In this document: piece by piece, positions 33,796 through 43,138 of the stretch
Layout of the letters: each line of letters opens with the position of its first letter
How positions within the stretch are numbered: position 1 is the stretch's first letter
Source of the DNA: Bradyrhizobium neotropicale
GTDB taxonomy: Bacteria > Pseudomonadota > Alphaproteobacteria > Rhizobiales > Xanthobacteraceae
Reading direction: 5' to 3'
DNA: 64,000 nucleotides
Assembly (NCBI RefSeq): GCF_001641695.1
Contig: NZ_LSEF01000033.1
Coordinates: 180,456-244,455, forward strand
Notes under the pieces: generated by a model
Seen by the model: only the letters and a program-made list of their open reading frames with translations
The model's database searches: none
Told to the model about the DNA's origin: nothing
Translations under genes and position numbers: made by a program

Positions 33796-34836
33796 TCAAC
33801 GCGCAGACGGGATCAGGGCACGCAGGATGTCCGGCTTCCAGGTTTGACTGGCACTATCGAAGGCAGCGAAATCATGGTCGAACTGCCAGTAGGCCCATGC
33901 CCAGCCAAACCGGTCGGCGGTTCTCGCCACGAACGACAGGTATCTCTCGCGGCTGTCGGATGGAGCACGCTCGTACACCCCGAACTCGCCGAGATAGATC
34001 GGGCGCTTCTCTCTCTCGGCCCAAAGACTCATCTTCCCGAAATCAGCGACGACCTTCGCTTCATCGTCCGGGGCGCCCCAGTCCAGGGGCCCGATCCCCG
34101 AAAACGTTCGAGACCATGGCGCGCCCTGATGCGTGAAGCGTATCGGCGCGTAGTAATGAAACGTGACGATGAGGTTTCCGTCGCCCGCCGGCAGAGCCAA
34201 GTCGTCGACGGGCATATCATCGGTATTGAGAACTGCGGCAATGACCTTCCGCTCGGGATTGGTGAGGCGGATGATGCCAAGACATTCGTTGAGGAGGGAA
34301 TTCCAGCTGGTGGACGTCATCTGCCCGCCAGGCTCATTCAAGACCTCAAAGACAAGCGAGGGATATTTCCCGGCATAGCGCGCGGCGACCTGCCTCCAGA
34401 ATGCCTTGAGCTTCTCAGCGCATCCGGAAACGTCGCGTTGACAAAGATGGGTATCGTGCTCGTCAACGATGGGGATGAGGTGCCTGGCGAGAACTTCCTC
34501 GATGACGGCATCAAGCCGCTTCAAGACGGTCTCATCCAGAACGTTGCCGGAATCCATGTACTTGAAGCCGAAGAAATTGATCCTGACGTGCGAGAATCCG
34601 GCTATGCGGATTTCCGTCAGGTTGTCCAGGCGAAACGGCGCGTTCTCGCCGCCTTCCCAGAGTCCGTCGTAGCCGAGGATATTGATGCCGCGCCCCAACC
34701 CCGCGGCGTCCCGGGAAGCACCCTGCTCGACCCCATGGGCCCCGGAGACAAGTGCTGCGAGGAAAATTGCCGTCGCTGCGAGAGTGGGGCTTCTCGACCA
34801 ACGAGCGCGGATGACAGTCATCTTGCTTCCAATCAT
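33796..34836 (-). CDS. Glycoside hydrolase family 5-like endoglucanase
   Basis: 346 residues with a signal sequence (SPTLAATAIFLAALVSGAHG). The GH5 TIM-barrel hallmarks: GRGINILGYDGLWEGG, FSHVRINFFGF, acid/base in LVFEVLNEPGG, NLIVTFHYYAPIRFTHQG, nucleophile in IYLGEFGVYER, and AWAYWQFDHDF near the end. It should cut beta-glucan or a related exopolysaccharide in the periplasm or outside. The ATG at 34836 overlaps the Wzy-like stop as ATGA, so production is tied to the polymerase; likely trims or edits its product (inference). Confidence 0.88.
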   Translation of the reverse strand: MIGSKMTVIRARWSRSPTLAATAIFLAALVSGAHGVEQGASRDAAGLGRGINILGYDGLWEGGENAPFRLDNLTEIRIAGFSHVRINFFGFKYMDSGNVLDETVLKRLDAVIEEVLARHLIPIVDEHDTHLCQRDVSGCAEKLKAFWRQVAARYAGKYPSLVFEVLNEPGGQMTSTSWNSLLNECLGIIRLTNPERKVIAAVLNTDDMPVDDLALPAGDGNLIVTFHYYAPIRFTHQGAPWSRTFSGIGPLDWGAPDDEAKVVADFGKMSLWAEREKRPIYLGEFGVYERAPSDSRERYLSFVARTADRFGWAWAYWQFDHDFAAFDSASQTWKPDILRALIPSAR

Positions 34837-36128
34837 GATGGCGGCAGATTTTCCTGCGACACCGGCCTGCACGTCGCGAAGAAAAACGCCACCAGGAGCA
34901 ACGACGTGAACATCGTCGAACGAAGAAACATCGTCTCGGTGAAATTGGTCTGAAAGCTGAGGACGACAAATCCGATGATGAGCGCGCAATGAGATCGATT
35001 GATCGACCTCGTGGCAATCAGATGGAGAACCTTGTTCGAGAACAGAAAGACGCTGGCAACGAAAAGCAAGTACCCCAGAAATCCCGTCTCCATCAGGATG
35101 GCGATGTAGCCGCTGTGATAGTTGTCGAGCACCCAGCCGTGGTTCTGTTCGAAATAATCATAAATCGATGGAACCGTCCAAAAACCGTTGATTCCAAAGC
35201 CCAGCAGCGGTGCATCGTCAAAATGGCTGATCGCGTACTGCCAGATGAAGGTCCTCTCGGTAAAATCGATCGTCGAGTCGCCGAGATGGATGGAATCATA
35301 TCCCGTCGTATAAAAATACAGGATCAGGAGGCCGGCCAGAATGCACATGATGGACGGCAACACCGCATAGATCCGCATGCAGTTAATCGACCACAGCGAC
35401 GTGGCAAGAAGTGCACCGGCAGCCAAGGCAACAGCACCGGCGCCTCGCGATTCCGACCCGATGACGCAGGTCGAGGCGAGCAAGAATGTAACGAGGAAGG
35501 CTGCCCACCCCTGGCCCGTCATCTTTCGATAACAGGCAAAGAACATCAGATACGCACTGATAAAACCGAGCGTCTGCTTCGATTCGTAGACGCCTTGCCA
35601 CTGGCCACCATGCATCCAGCTGTGGTCCAACCCGATATCGGGTACGAAGATCGCACAAAACGCCGATGCGGCAACCAGTATGGAAAACCCCAGGGCTGTC
35701 GACTTCACGATCTCGTCCACGTCGATACGCGTGATGAGACAGAACGCACCGAAGGTCGTCATCGCAAGCGCCGCGCCCTTCATGATCGCGGCGGCGTTCA
35801 AGGTGGTCCAGAGCACGGAGAGGGCGGCGAGACCATAGAATGCGACCAACGCGATCAGGTCGGGGTTGGACTCCAACCGCAGGCGCGGGCGCACGAAGGC
35901 GCTTGCATAGATGACGACGCCCCACATCAAGAGCGCAATGGCCTGTTGCAGATAGGTCAGCTCCGCCGGCAGGATCGCGGCATTGAAGGTGCCCATCGAT
36001 GCAACGACATTGATAGTGATCGACCAGCTGATTGCGGACCTGGCAATCTTCTCCACGCCAACGCTGCGCGTCTTCCAGATCGCGCTTTCGAGTGCCCCGG
36101 AATCCACCTGTGTCTGTAGGCTGGCCAT
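34833..36128 (-). CDS. O-antigen ligase/Wzy-type polysaccharide polymerase
   Basis: 431 residues with ~11 hydrophobic helices. The Wzy_C/WaaL pattern: a periplasmic loop beginning GVYESKQTLGFISAYL, RGAGAVALAAGALLATSLW, then DFTERTFIWQYAISHFDDAP, LLGFGINGFW, and the conserved DNYHSGYIAILMETGFLGYL with key His. It polymerises undecaprenyl-linked repeat units. GGAAGGTCATTTC precedes the ATG. Confidence 0.88.
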   Translation of the reverse strand: MASLQTQVDSGALESAIWKTRSVGVEKIARSAISWSITINVVASMGTFNAAILPAELTYLQQAIALLMWGVVIYASAFVRPRLRLESNPDLIALVAFYGLAALSVLWTTLNAAAIMKGAALAMTTFGAFCLITRIDVDEIVKSTALGFSILVAASAFCAIFVPDIGLDHSWMHGGQWQGVYESKQTLGFISAYLMFFACYRKMTGQGWAAFLVTFLLASTCVIGSESRGAGAVALAAGALLATSLWSINCMRIYAVLPSIMCILAGLLILYFYTTGYDSIHLGDSTIDFTERTFIWQYAISHFDDAPLLGFGINGFWTVPSIYDYFEQNHGWVLDNYHSGYIAILMETGFLGYLLFVASVFLFSNKVLHLIATRSINRSHCALIIGFVVLSFQTNFTETMFLRSTMFTSLLLVAFFFATCRPVSQENLPPS

Positions 36129-36459
36129 GAAATGACCTTCCTTAAGCGCGGTTAAATATTTGCTATCGCGGGTTGGACAAGCTACCTGGCCCCACCAACC
36201 TCACACGACCGCGGGAATTAAGAGTTCGTTAACGTTACGAAATGCCGCGCAATCCCGAACGAAGCGACTGCCAGAACAGCCCGTAACCGGGTCCGGCCCC
36301 GCATGGAAGATATCGCGAGGCTCGGCACCGCTGTGAGACGATGGGCACACCGGCTCAACGCGTTAATGAAAACCGCACCCCGTCGGTGTCTGGACCGGCC
36401 GCACCCTGCTATATAAGCACTCGCGGCTTTTCCAAATTGTCTGGTTTCCCTGGTCACGT
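36129..36459. promoter_or_regulatory. 331-bp divergent promoter region of the polysaccharide cluster
   Basis: No gene seen; AT-richer than its surroundings. It contains TTCGTTAACGTTACGAA (36225-36241), an inverted repeat TTCGT/ACGAA around TAACGTT, and a TATATAA at 36411-36417 that could be a -10-like element for the plus-strand gene at 36460. Neither is proven. Confidence 0.35.
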
Positions 36460-37596
36460 ATGAACAGCAATAGCGACACGTTCGATGTCACCATCGATCA
36501 CGCGTTCAACTTCCTGTCTCCGGAATACGCGGAGCTGTTTGACAGCTCGGCCGCGACCGCATTCCAGCATCCGCTCTGGCTGGATAGCCTTTATACCAAG
36601 CTCGCGGCCCATGCGGGGGCAAAACGGATGGTCGTCGTGGTCCGCCACCGCGCGAGCGGCGCGCTTGCGATGGTGCTGCCCTTGCTCCGGATTCGGCGCG
36701 GCCCGATACGGACCGTCGAATTCGCCGACCTTCGCGTATCCGACTATTTGGCGCCGGTCTGCAGTCCGGACGTCTTTTCCCAACTGATCGAGGACGAGAC
36801 TGCGTGCCGAGAGATCCGGCGCCTCATCCGCCCGTTCGATCTGCTTCGCATGACGAAGCTGCCCGACCGACGGCTTCCGATCGAGAACCTCCTGGCAGCG
36901 CCGCGCCGCGTATCGATGGACACGAATGCCTACGCGACCGTTCTCGTCGCTCCATTCGAGCAATGGCGAGCCAGTGCGCTGGATCGCTCCTATCAAAAGG
37001 AGCTCGCCAAGAAATATCGCCAACTCCAGAAGAAGGGCGCGTTGAGCTTCTCATGCTGCGACGACAGCGCCTCCGTCCTCGCTGCGCTGGACGTGATGAG
37101 GAAATTCCGCGGCCCGCGGTTTCAGGCGCAGGGCGACGGAGACCTGCTTCAGCGTCCCGAGTACTACGGTTTCTATTCCGACGTAGCGCTACGCGGTCTC
37201 GGCTCGCTTGTCCGGCTCTATGCCATGAAGATGGACGGCAATCTGATCGCTGCCGTGCTGGGGCTGTGTCATCGCGGCAGTTTCCTCGTCATCATGAGCG
37301 CCTTCGACATTGCCGGATACAAGAGCCAGTCGCTTGGCGCGCTGATGTTCGAGCAGGTCGCGCGGGACTGCATCGAGCGCGGGGACCAGATGCTCGATTT
37401 CACGATTGGCGACGAGCCGTACAAGAAATTGTTCGGCGGGCAGCCTTCGCCGATGTGGACGGTCGTGCAGGCCGGCAGCACCGCAGGTGCCGTGACCCTG
37501 TTCGCGCTGAGGCAGGCCCCGTGGCTCAAACTGGCGGCAAAGCGAATGTCGGAGTTCAGGCTCTTCCCGGCCCGCACCTCAACTCCCGCGCGCTGA
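36460..37596 (+). CDS. CelD/BcsL-type GNAT acyltransferase
   Basis: 378 residues. It fits the GNAT_acetyltr_6 (PF13480) proteins found in cellulose and exopolysaccharide clusters: TAFQHPLWLDSLY, RTVEFADLRVSDYLAPV, SYQKELAKKYRQLQKKG, ALGLCHRGS-like core, and the C-terminal signature MLDFTIGDEPYKKLFGG. Probably acylates a precursor or the polymer in the cytosol. Divergently transcribed from the polymerase gene. Confidence 0.82.
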   Translation: MNSNSDTFDVTIDHAFNFLSPEYAELFDSSAATAFQHPLWLDSLYTKLAAHAGAKRMVVVVRHRASGALAMVLPLLRIRRGPIRTVEFADLRVSDYLAPVCSPDVFSQLIEDETACREIRRLIRPFDLLRMTKLPDRRLPIENLLAAPRRVSMDTNAYATVLVAPFEQWRASALDRSYQKELAKKYRQLQKKGALSFSCCDDSASVLAALDVMRKFRGPRFQAQGDGDLLQRPEYYGFYSDVALRGLGSLVRLYAMKMDGNLIAAVLGLCHRGSFLVIMSAFDIAGYKSQSLGALMFEQVARDCIERGDQMLDFTIGDEPYKKLFGGQPSPMWTVVQAGSTAGAVTLFALRQAPWLKLAAKRMSEFRLFPARTSTPAR

Positions 37597-37627
37597 CCGA
37601 TGGGCAGGCGCCAACCCGGTTCAGCGC

Positions 37628-38827
37628 TCAGGCGCGCAGCGCGCTGCGGAAGCCCGCGAGCCAGCCGGGCCGCATTTGATCGACGCGGTGGGAGATATTA
37701 CGCCGCAGGAAGTGCAGCCGTCGCCGCACATCCCAGCTGATATCGTTGCGGGACGTCAGCGCCTGGCGGAAGTGCGCCATCTTCAGCGACTGCTGGTCTG
37801 CCGCGACCTTGTCGGAATCGGAATAGAACTGCGATATTTTATCCGTGCCCATGCCCGCGGTGTTGAGCCATTGCGGCACATACTCGGTGCAAAGACGCTC
37901 GACATCCACCAGCAGACGGGCAACGCCGGTTCCAGCAGCGGGACAGTTGGTCTGGAAGGCATCGCCGATCAGCACGACGCCGGGCTGCAGGTGTCCCTCG
38001 ACGACGGACAAATCCATCACCCAATTCTGGACCCGGTCCATGACATGGAAATCACCGAGATAGGGCTGCAATCCCGGCAGCAGGCGCAGAAGGGTTGCTT
38101 CCGTGTCGCGACGCACGTCGCGCATGACCGGATCGGTCGGATCGCGAAACATGAAGAGATTTGCCCGCATACCCGCAGGCACGGGAAACAGGCTGAGATA
38201 ATCGACGCCGTCGGAGGTCCGCTCGCCGTAACAGGTCAGGGCCTTGAAATCGAACGGCGCACCATTTCGGCGGGCGATCGTGAAGCCGAACGAGACCGAG
38301 TGGCGCTCGGCCAATACGCGCCGCCTGATTCCCAGCTTGTATCCGAGAACGCCCGCCATGCCCGTCGCAAGGACGACAAGGCGCGCGCTCACGCGCTGTC
38401 CGGAGGCGAGTTCGAGATGTTGGACGTCATCGCTGCAGCTTACCGCCGTAACCTCGTCGACAACCAGACTGGATGGATCGGGGATCTGACCGCGCGCCAT
38501 GGCAACGAGGTTGGCATAGGGAAGTCCGTAAGCCTGACCGACGCTGACATCGACCACCTTGCCTTCCCTGATATTGAGCACACGGTCATATAAACAACCG
38601 GCATTCTCGAGACCGCGGATGAAGCCCAGCCTGCGGATCATATCGAGCTGCGGGCCGCCGATCTTTTCGACCCGGAACTCCTCCGGATAGACCGCGCGCT
38701 TGTCGACCAGGGCGACGCGATGCCCGGCCCGTGCAAGGACAGCCGCCGCGAGCGATCCCGCAAGGCCGCCGCCGACGATAGCGATATCGGCCACGATCGG
38801 CTCGGTCACGCTCTTGCTCGTCGTCAT
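37628..38827 (-). CDS. FAD-dependent oxidoreductase (monooxygenase/halogenase-like)
   Basis: 399 residues. FAD Rossmann motif ADIAIVGGGLAGSLAAAVLA near the N-terminus and the second FAD motif VVLIGDAFQTNCPAAGTGV (~295-313), as in PHBH-fold monooxygenases and geranylgeranyl-reductase-like proteins. ARLVVLATGM lies between. GGGAGCC precedes the ATG at 38827. It lies convergent with the CelD-like gene and inside a polysaccharide cluster, where its role is unclear. Confidence 0.82.
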   Translation of the reverse strand: MTTSKSVTEPIVADIAIVGGGLAGSLAAAVLARAGHRVALVDKRAVYPEEFRVEKIGGPQLDMIRRLGFIRGLENAGCLYDRVLNIREGKVVDVSVGQAYGLPYANLVAMARGQIPDPSSLVVDEVTAVSCSDDVQHLELASGQRVSARLVVLATGMAGVLGYKLGIRRRVLAERHSVSFGFTIARRNGAPFDFKALTCYGERTSDGVDYLSLFPVPAGMRANLFMFRDPTDPVMRDVRRDTEATLLRLLPGLQPYLGDFHVMDRVQNWVMDLSVVEGHLQPGVVLIGDAFQTNCPAAGTGVARLLVDVERLCTEYVPQWLNTAGMGTDKISQFYSDSDKVAADQQSLKMAHFRQALTSRNDISWDVRRRLHFLRRNISHRVDQMRPGWLAGFRSALRA

Positions 38828-38952
38828 GGTCCAGGCTCCCACGGTTAGCGGTGGTTGCACGTGCAATTCTCTCGCCTGATGTCCCATCGCAGGACCAAAC
38901 GCGATCATTTCCGGATATCGAGGTTAATGAATTGCGGACCTGCCGGGCCTGA

Positions 38953-39282
38953 CAATGTCCCGGCACGCAGCTTGCTCAGGATGCGCCGAAACGCGGTCTC
39001 CGTGGCGGAGCAGCCGTTGTTTCCTATCGTGTCAGGTGGTCCGAATTCAATGTTGGCGAGGCATTTCGCGCTCAAACGGCGGCAGGTCAGCCGATATCGG
39101 TTCTCATGGAGCGTCTGCGCGGCGCTACATTGCCATTCGGTAATCGCCGGCCATTGCTCGATCTGGCACAGCTGGGACTGATGGTGTTTCACAGTGAAGC
39201 AATTGGCGTAGCGCTGAGGTCCGTCACGGCGGACAAGCTCCTGGCGGTCGCAATTAACACTCGCGGTTTGTTGGCATGCTAG
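38953..39282 (+). pseudogene. Possible coding remnant between FAD oxidoreductase and flippase
   Basis: The 510-bp stretch 38828-39337 has no convincing gene. One plus-strand frame reads sensibly from 38953 to a TAG at 39280 (GAAVVSYRVRWSEFNVGEAF ... RPLLDLAQLGLMVFHSEAIG, then ALRSVTADKLLAVAINTRGL) but lacks a start; its only ATG is at 39106 with no ribosome site, leaving 58 codons. It may be the 3' part of a lost gene. Unrecognised family. Confidence 0.3.
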
Positions 39283-39337
39283 GCTGTCCCTGCTATCGCA
39301 ACGCGCATCGTCGCGGGAGAATTTCCCTGTAACTTCC

Positions 39338-40684
39338 ATGATCGAATCCATTGTCCAGTTCATGCGACGCGATGTGACGCGCGGTGTTGCCGGTACCATC
39401 CTCCTGAAGGTCGGCAGCGGTGCGCTTGCGTTTGCATTGTTCTCACTGGCGGCTCGAGCCATGTCGCCGGACGGATTTGGCATCTTTGCAACCTGGCTTT
39501 CGATTGCCCAGATCGCATCGGTCGTTGGGCTGGTCGGCCAGGAGTCGCTTCTGGTGCGATTCCTGAACGAATATCAGGTGAGAGAGCAACACGACCTCAC
39601 GAAAGGCGTGCTCCTATCAAGCCTGAAGATTTCTGCCGTCGCGATGCTGATCGCAATTGCCGCAATCGCGATGGTGGCGAGCTTGAGAGGCAATTGGTGG
39701 CTGCTGATGCTCGCAGTGTCAGCCTACACTGCCGTGAATGCCGCCCTGATGCTCGGCAGTCAGATTGCACGCTCGCTGGTCAGCATTCTCATGGGCGAAG
39801 GCAACAGGGAGTTCTTTTGGCGGGTCATCGTGGTGCTGTTTCTGCTCGCCGTGCTCTTCGGTCATCGACAGCTCGATCCCACCGAATTGATCGCTGTGAT
39901 GACAATTGCCATGTCGGTGGGCCTGATCGCGCAAATCATCGCGATCGTGCGGGCTCTGCCGCATTTGCGCGGCGTGTCCGCGCGTTCCGAGACATCCCGC
40001 TGGAGATCGAGCGCGCTTCATTTCTGGGTCGCGTCCATCCTTGAAGCCGCAAACCAGTACTTCGACGTCATTCTGGTCTACTGGATGCTGGATCCGACGA
40101 CTGCCGGAATCTATTTTGCCGCGTCGCGTCTGGCCAACATCTTCGCCATGCTATCGGCCGCACTGTATAGTTTCGGAGCGCGCCGGCTTCCCTCGCTGTA
40201 CTTCAGCAAGAATCATCGGGAATTCGAGCGAACGCTGCAGCTCATGGCGGAGGTGACCGCGCTTTGCGTGGTGAGCGGGCTCGTCATCATCTGGCTTGGC
40301 GCCCCCTATCTTCTCAACCTGTTCGGGCCGCATTTCGCCGCGCAGCACTGGGTGCTGATCGTGCTCGCGATCGGAACGGCGTTTCAAGCGGCGGGCGGTC
40401 CGGCTGCTGCGATATTGCAGCTGACCGGCCATGAGCGTCAGTATGTCCCCGTGGTTGCCGCGAACGTGGCGATGCGGCTGGTCGGATTTCTCGTCCTCAT
40501 CCCCTGGCTCGGCGTGCTTGGCGCAGCGATTTCGGCCACCGTGTCGCTGGCGCTTGCGACCATCGCCCTCAACATCCTCTGTCGACGGCGAACCGGAGTT
40601 GATCCTTCAATTCTCGTGCTTTCGCGCTTCTCGAGATCGAAACGCGGCTCTTATACGGTCCGTGTGGCTGACACGAGCGACTAG
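39338..40684 (+). CDS. Wzx-like polysaccharide flippase (MOP superfamily)
   Basis: 448 residues with ~12 TM helices and the polysaccharide-exporter pattern: an amphipathic start (DVTRGVAGTILLKVGSGALA), ARAMSPDGFGIFATWLSIAQ, YFDVILVYWMLDPTTAGIYF, ASRLANIFAMLSAALYS and RLVGFLVLIPWLGVLGAAIS. It should flip lipid-linked oligosaccharide across the inner membrane for the Wzy-like polymerase at 34.8-36.1 kb. Confidence 0.88.
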   Translation: MIESIVQFMRRDVTRGVAGTILLKVGSGALAFALFSLAARAMSPDGFGIFATWLSIAQIASVVGLVGQESLLVRFLNEYQVREQHDLTKGVLLSSLKISAVAMLIAIAAIAMVASLRGNWWLLMLAVSAYTAVNAALMLGSQIARSLVSILMGEGNREFFWRVIVVLFLLAVLFGHRQLDPTELIAVMTIAMSVGLIAQIIAIVRALPHLRGVSARSETSRWRSSALHFWVASILEAANQYFDVILVYWMLDPTTAGIYFAASRLANIFAMLSAALYSFGARRLPSLYFSKNHREFERTLQLMAEVTALCVVSGLVIIWLGAPYLLNLFGPHFAAQHWVLIVLAIGTAFQAAGGPAAAILQLTGHERQYVPVVAANVAMRLVGFLVLIPWLGVLGAAISATVSLALATIALNILCRRRTGVDPSILVLSRFSRSKRGSYTVRVADTSD

Positions 40685-40742
40685 GCCTCTACTCAATCGG
40701 CGGCATGATTGCCCGGCCCGGCAACACGTTGTCGAATGACGA

Positions 40743-42821
40743 TCAACCAACCAGGCCCAATGCTGCGCCCTGGCGTTGAGGAGCCGGCGAAGCATTCGGC
40801 ACACGATTGACGACCAGTCCGGTCGGCACGCCGCCGAACCGCGCGAGCGCAGCCGTAGCCCTGCGCATGGCAGCCGAATCGACTGCGTCTTCGCGAACCA
40901 CGAGGATGACCAGATCGGCGTGAGCGGCCAGAGCCGTCGCCTCGGGTTGCAGGGCAAGCGATGTCGCATGGACGACGATCAGATCGAACTCGGAGCGAAT
41001 ATCGTCTGCGGGCAACGGCTCGGAACTCCTGCTCGCGCCCAGAAGCACGTCGACGCTGCGAAAGCTCGCCATGGACGCGCCCTCCGCCTGCCCCTTCGGC
41101 GCCGCCGCGGCACCGCCGAGATCCGGTTGCACCTGGATCAGAACGCTCAACTTTCCCTGGTTCACCGCCCACCGGTTCAGCGACCGCGCGACGGTGTTGC
41201 CGCCGGCCCCCTTCCCGACCGACATGACGAGCGCGACCTTGCCCCGAGGCCCCGGCAGCTTCTCCAGCCTGTCGAGCAGCGGACGCAGATGGAGGCTGAG
41301 ATCAAGTTCAGCCGTCGCGGACACCGGGCCTTGCCAGACGTTTCTGGTTGCCCCTCCGGGCATCAGGTCGGGAATGCGGGCCCATACGGGCGGACGCGGC
41401 CACACGGCGGGCTGGGGCACGGCCGGTTCCGGATCGCGAACCTCTTGAACGGACTTGCCCGGTCCGCGCGCCGTGGCGGCAACGACCGCCGTCGACGTCA
41501 GCAGCGAGCCGATCGCGAGGGCAGCGAGCAGCAGAGGTAGCGGTGGAAGGGTCGAGCGAAGCGGCGGAATGGCGGGCGAAGCAACCTTGGTCTGGGAGCT
41601 CTGCAGAAGGCGCTGCTCATTGGTCGTCTTGGACCGCGAGAGAAACTGCTCGTAGATGTTTCTGTTGGCCTCGGCGTCGCGCTGCAGCTCCTGCAGCCGG
41701 ACGAGAGCCTGACCGTCGATCAGGAGCTGCGATTCAGCCGCCTTCATCTGGCCTTCCAGAGCCTTCTGTTGGTCGCGCTGGGCCTCATATTCCGACTTTG
41801 CAGTCTCGATGGCTTTCGTCCGCTCCAACTCGATCTGCCGGTTGAGATCATTCAGCTGGCTGTACGAAATGACGAGGTCGGGATGGCGGTCGCCGAAGAC
41901 CGCCCGCTTTTGCGCAATCTGATCATTGAGCGCCGACCGCTGGGCGCGCAGAACGTTCAGAAGGTTCTGCTTGACGGGTCCTTCGACGTTCGCCTTCAGG
42001 TCGCGTTGGGCCTGCTCGTAGCGGGCTCTCGCCTCTTCGGTACGGGCGCGAGCCGCGGTAACTTGCTGCGACAGCTCGGTCACGCGCAACTGCTGGGTCG
42101 TGGCGTCCTTGCCGGCATTGACGATCCTGTGCTCGAGCTTGAATGCGGCAACGGCATCCTCCGAAGCTCTCAGCCGGTCGTTCAATGTCTTCAGCCGGCC
42201 ACTGAGCCAGTCGGCCGCCTCGTCGGTGGCCTCGGTGCGGATGCGACCCTGGCTGGCGACAAACGCCTCGGCTATGGCATTGGCATAGTAAGCAGCCCGC
42301 TCCGGGCGGTTCGAGGTGAACCGTATAGCGATGACGTAAGTCAGCCCGCGACGGGAAATATCGAGACGATTGCGAAATCTCTCGAGCAGGCGTGTGGCGT
42401 CGGTGTGCCCCCCGGAAATGTCTTCATCATCCCGAACCTTAAGCTGCTCGATCAGCGGCCGGAGAAAGCCATCGGACTTGGCGACTTCAACCAGGCTCTG
42501 CAGCGCGGCGCTATCCTGCCCAATGCCCGGCAGAACGTCCTGCTCCGTGGTCACGCGTTGCTCGCGGGGATCGACAACGACCAGCGCGGTCGCCGCAAAT
42601 CGAACCGGGATCACCAAGAGAACGATAACGCCGACGGCGAAGATGGCGGCCGCGAGCGTCAAAATGCGGCGGAGGTTTTCCCGAACGAAGGAGAGCGCAC
42701 CCGCGGCGGTCAGCGCGATCGTTCCGCGCGCCTCGCCGTTCGGCAAATTTTTAGCCTGCCACGACGCGGAATCACCGGTCGATCCGGAACTCGTCGGGTC
42801 TGCTCGGCGACCGAACGTCAT
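40743..42821 (-). CDS. Wzc/GumC/ExoP-type chain-length protein with degenerate kinase domain
   Basis: About 692 residues. Wzz-type N-terminus with TM1 (ILTLAAAIFAVGVIVLLVI), periplasmic coiled coils (~200-410), and a second TM near LPLLLAALAIGSLLTSTAVV. The C-terminal ~200 residues are BY-kinase-like (GKVALVMSVGKGAGGNTVAR, FDLIVVHATSLAL) but the Walker A Lys is lost (GKGAGGNT instead of xxGEGKST), Walker A' is unrecognisable, and there is no tyrosine-rich tail. So it is probably a catalytically dead co-polymerase. ATG at 42821 chosen; TTG at 42839 possible. Confidence 0.85.
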   Translation of the reverse strand: MTFGRRADPTSSGSTGDSASWQAKNLPNGEARGTIALTAAGALSFVRENLRRILTLAAAIFAVGVIVLLVIPVRFAATALVVVDPREQRVTTEQDVLPGIGQDSAALQSLVEVAKSDGFLRPLIEQLKVRDDEDISGGHTDATRLLERFRNRLDISRRGLTYVIAIRFTSNRPERAAYYANAIAEAFVASQGRIRTEATDEAADWLSGRLKTLNDRLRASEDAVAAFKLEHRIVNAGKDATTQQLRVTELSQQVTAARARTEEARARYEQAQRDLKANVEGPVKQNLLNVLRAQRSALNDQIAQKRAVFGDRHPDLVISYSQLNDLNRQIELERTKAIETAKSEYEAQRDQQKALEGQMKAAESQLLIDGQALVRLQELQRDAEANRNIYEQFLSRSKTTNEQRLLQSSQTKVASPAIPPLRSTLPPLPLLLAALAIGSLLTSTAVVAATARGPGKSVQEVRDPEPAVPQPAVWPRPPVWARIPDLMPGGATRNVWQGPVSATAELDLSLHLRPLLDRLEKLPGPRGKVALVMSVGKGAGGNTVARSLNRWAVNQGKLSVLIQVQPDLGGAAAAPKGQAEGASMASFRSVDVLLGASRSSEPLPADDIRSEFDLIVVHATSLALQPEATALAAHADLVILVVREDAVDSAAMRRATAALARFGGVPTGLVVNRVPNASPAPQRQGAALGLVG

Positions 42822-42918
42822 GGATTTACTCGAATTCAACTGGCGAACACTGTTCAGTGGCCTGCCCCAACGTAAATATCTGTGGTTAATCGGCAGTTAC
42901 CCGCTCTCCAAATGACCG

Positions 42919-42932
42919 TAACCAATTGGTTA
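42919..42932. promoter_or_regulatory. 14-bp palindrome in divergent region of the Wzc-like and GT genes
   Basis: TAACCAATTGGTTA is a perfect palindrome in the ~315-bp space between the chain-length gene (minus) and the glycosyltransferase (plus). A candidate operator; no known factor assigned. Confidence 0.4.
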
Positions 42933-43138
42933 ACGAGCTCGCTGCACCCGGTGCGGGAAACCAACGGAATTCCCGCATGAGCGACGCTCGATCGTGCAGC
43001 CTGCGCATTAACTCCGTTCGGCGCAAATCGATGTCCGAATGTGTCTCGCGTGATAGGTACGTCCACGAGAAAAAATCCGTCAATGGGTAGAAATCCGTGC
43101 TCCGTTATCAGCCAAGCACAGAATTGCGCGAGGCACCG

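Noticed and set aside
36218..36457. 79-codon minus-strand frame in the polysaccharide divergent promoter
   Set aside because: No ribosome site, Arg/Ala-rich composition without domain, occupies a promoter region.
38905..39483. 192-codon minus-strand frame over the start of the flippase
   Set aside because: Overlaps the flippase start; composition unlike neighbouring proteins and no ribosome site.
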